Positions 63,874 through 64,000 of a stretch of 64,000 bases of DNA are shown here, piece after piece; within the stretch, counting starts at the first letter, position 1; every line of letters starts with the position of its first letter. The notes below the pieces were generated by a model. It had not been told where the DNA came from. It made no database searches and saw only the letters and a list, made by a program, of their open reading frames with translations. The stretch is from Choristoneura fumiferana (taxonomy: Eukaryota; Arthropoda; Insecta; Lepidoptera; Tortricidae), in the NCBI RefSeq assembly GCF_025370935.1, contig NC_133472.1, positions 41,762,951 through 41,826,950 of the forward strand. Direction: 5' to 3'. Both the position numbers and the translations under genes were made by a program.

Positions 63874-64000
63874 GGGGCTGTTTCACCATGGATCCATTGA
63901 TTAGTGTTAACTGGCGGTTAGGTGTGATGCCGTCTCTATCTAAACACTATCTGTATATCTATATTTCCATAATAATATTAAGATACGGCAAAATCAGGAA
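63874..64000. mobile_element. MITE family 4 half joined to family 7 sequence, cut by window end
   Basis: GGGGCTGTTTCACCATGG to GGTGTGATGCCGTCTC is family 4. At about 63,947 it switches to AACACTATCTGTATATCTAT, the family-7 interior seen at 32.14-32.19 kb, and runs off the edge. Confidence 0.6.

Overview
The window is a transposon-dense piece of animal nuclear DNA, most probably from a moth or butterfly. The reasons are: spliced exons of an Apterous-type LIM-homeodomain gene; two abundant tRNA-derived SINE families; RTE-like LINE tails ending in ATG or CAT repeats; Helitron-like elements of the Lep1 type; and an AT-rich background full of palindromic MITEs. The taxonomic call is recognition from memory and was not checked by a search. 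There are no bacterial-style operons, CRISPR arrays or intact RNA genes.

Protein-coding content. The only host gene I can defend lies on the minus strand near the left end. One exon (7135 down to 6962) carries almost all of a LIM domain. The next (5842 down to 5595) finishes it with L-H-Y-E and continues into a proline-rich linker with a KGRPRKKK basic block. Acceptors, donors and codon phases fit across the 1.1-kb intron. I find neither the homeodomain exon (expected below position 5595) nor a first LIM exon (expected above 7135). Positions 1-5594 are therefore probably intron. The 57 kb above 7135 may be one very large intron, but intergenic DNA cannot be excluded.

Mobile elements make up nearly everything else. 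(1) SINE family A: about ten copies with a tRNA-like head and a tail ending TTGGGACTAGGTCAATTGGTG. (2) SINE family B: about fourteen copies, mostly 5'-truncated, with a tail ending GCCCAGCAGTGGGACGTATA plus an ATG run. (3) LINE remnants: RTE-like C-termini and tails, an RT C-terminus split by a DNA transposon (21.3-22.6 kb), a Cys/His-motif fragment (24.5 kb) and several 3' ends with simple-repeat tails. (4) A dead Tc1-like transposon (42,044-43,798) with doubled inverted/direct terminal motifs. (5) Two hAT-like non-autonomous elements with good 8-bp target duplications and a third, weaker candidate. (6) Helitron-like elements. (7) Many palindromic MITE families, several flanked by TTA, TA or TTAA.

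The insertions are deeply nested, and several junctions preserve the order of events. Notable structures are a SINE-B flanked by two 134-bp near-identical direct repeats (37,493-38,093), a 33-bp satellite made of back-to-back palindromes (43.84-44.40 kb), a MITE with its empty site preserved in sister copies of its host repeat (46.9 kb), and a 49-unit TG run (35.5 kb). A 728-bp assembly gap sits at 40,822-41,549. I see no convincing new multi-gene system. The unusual content is structural and evolutionary.
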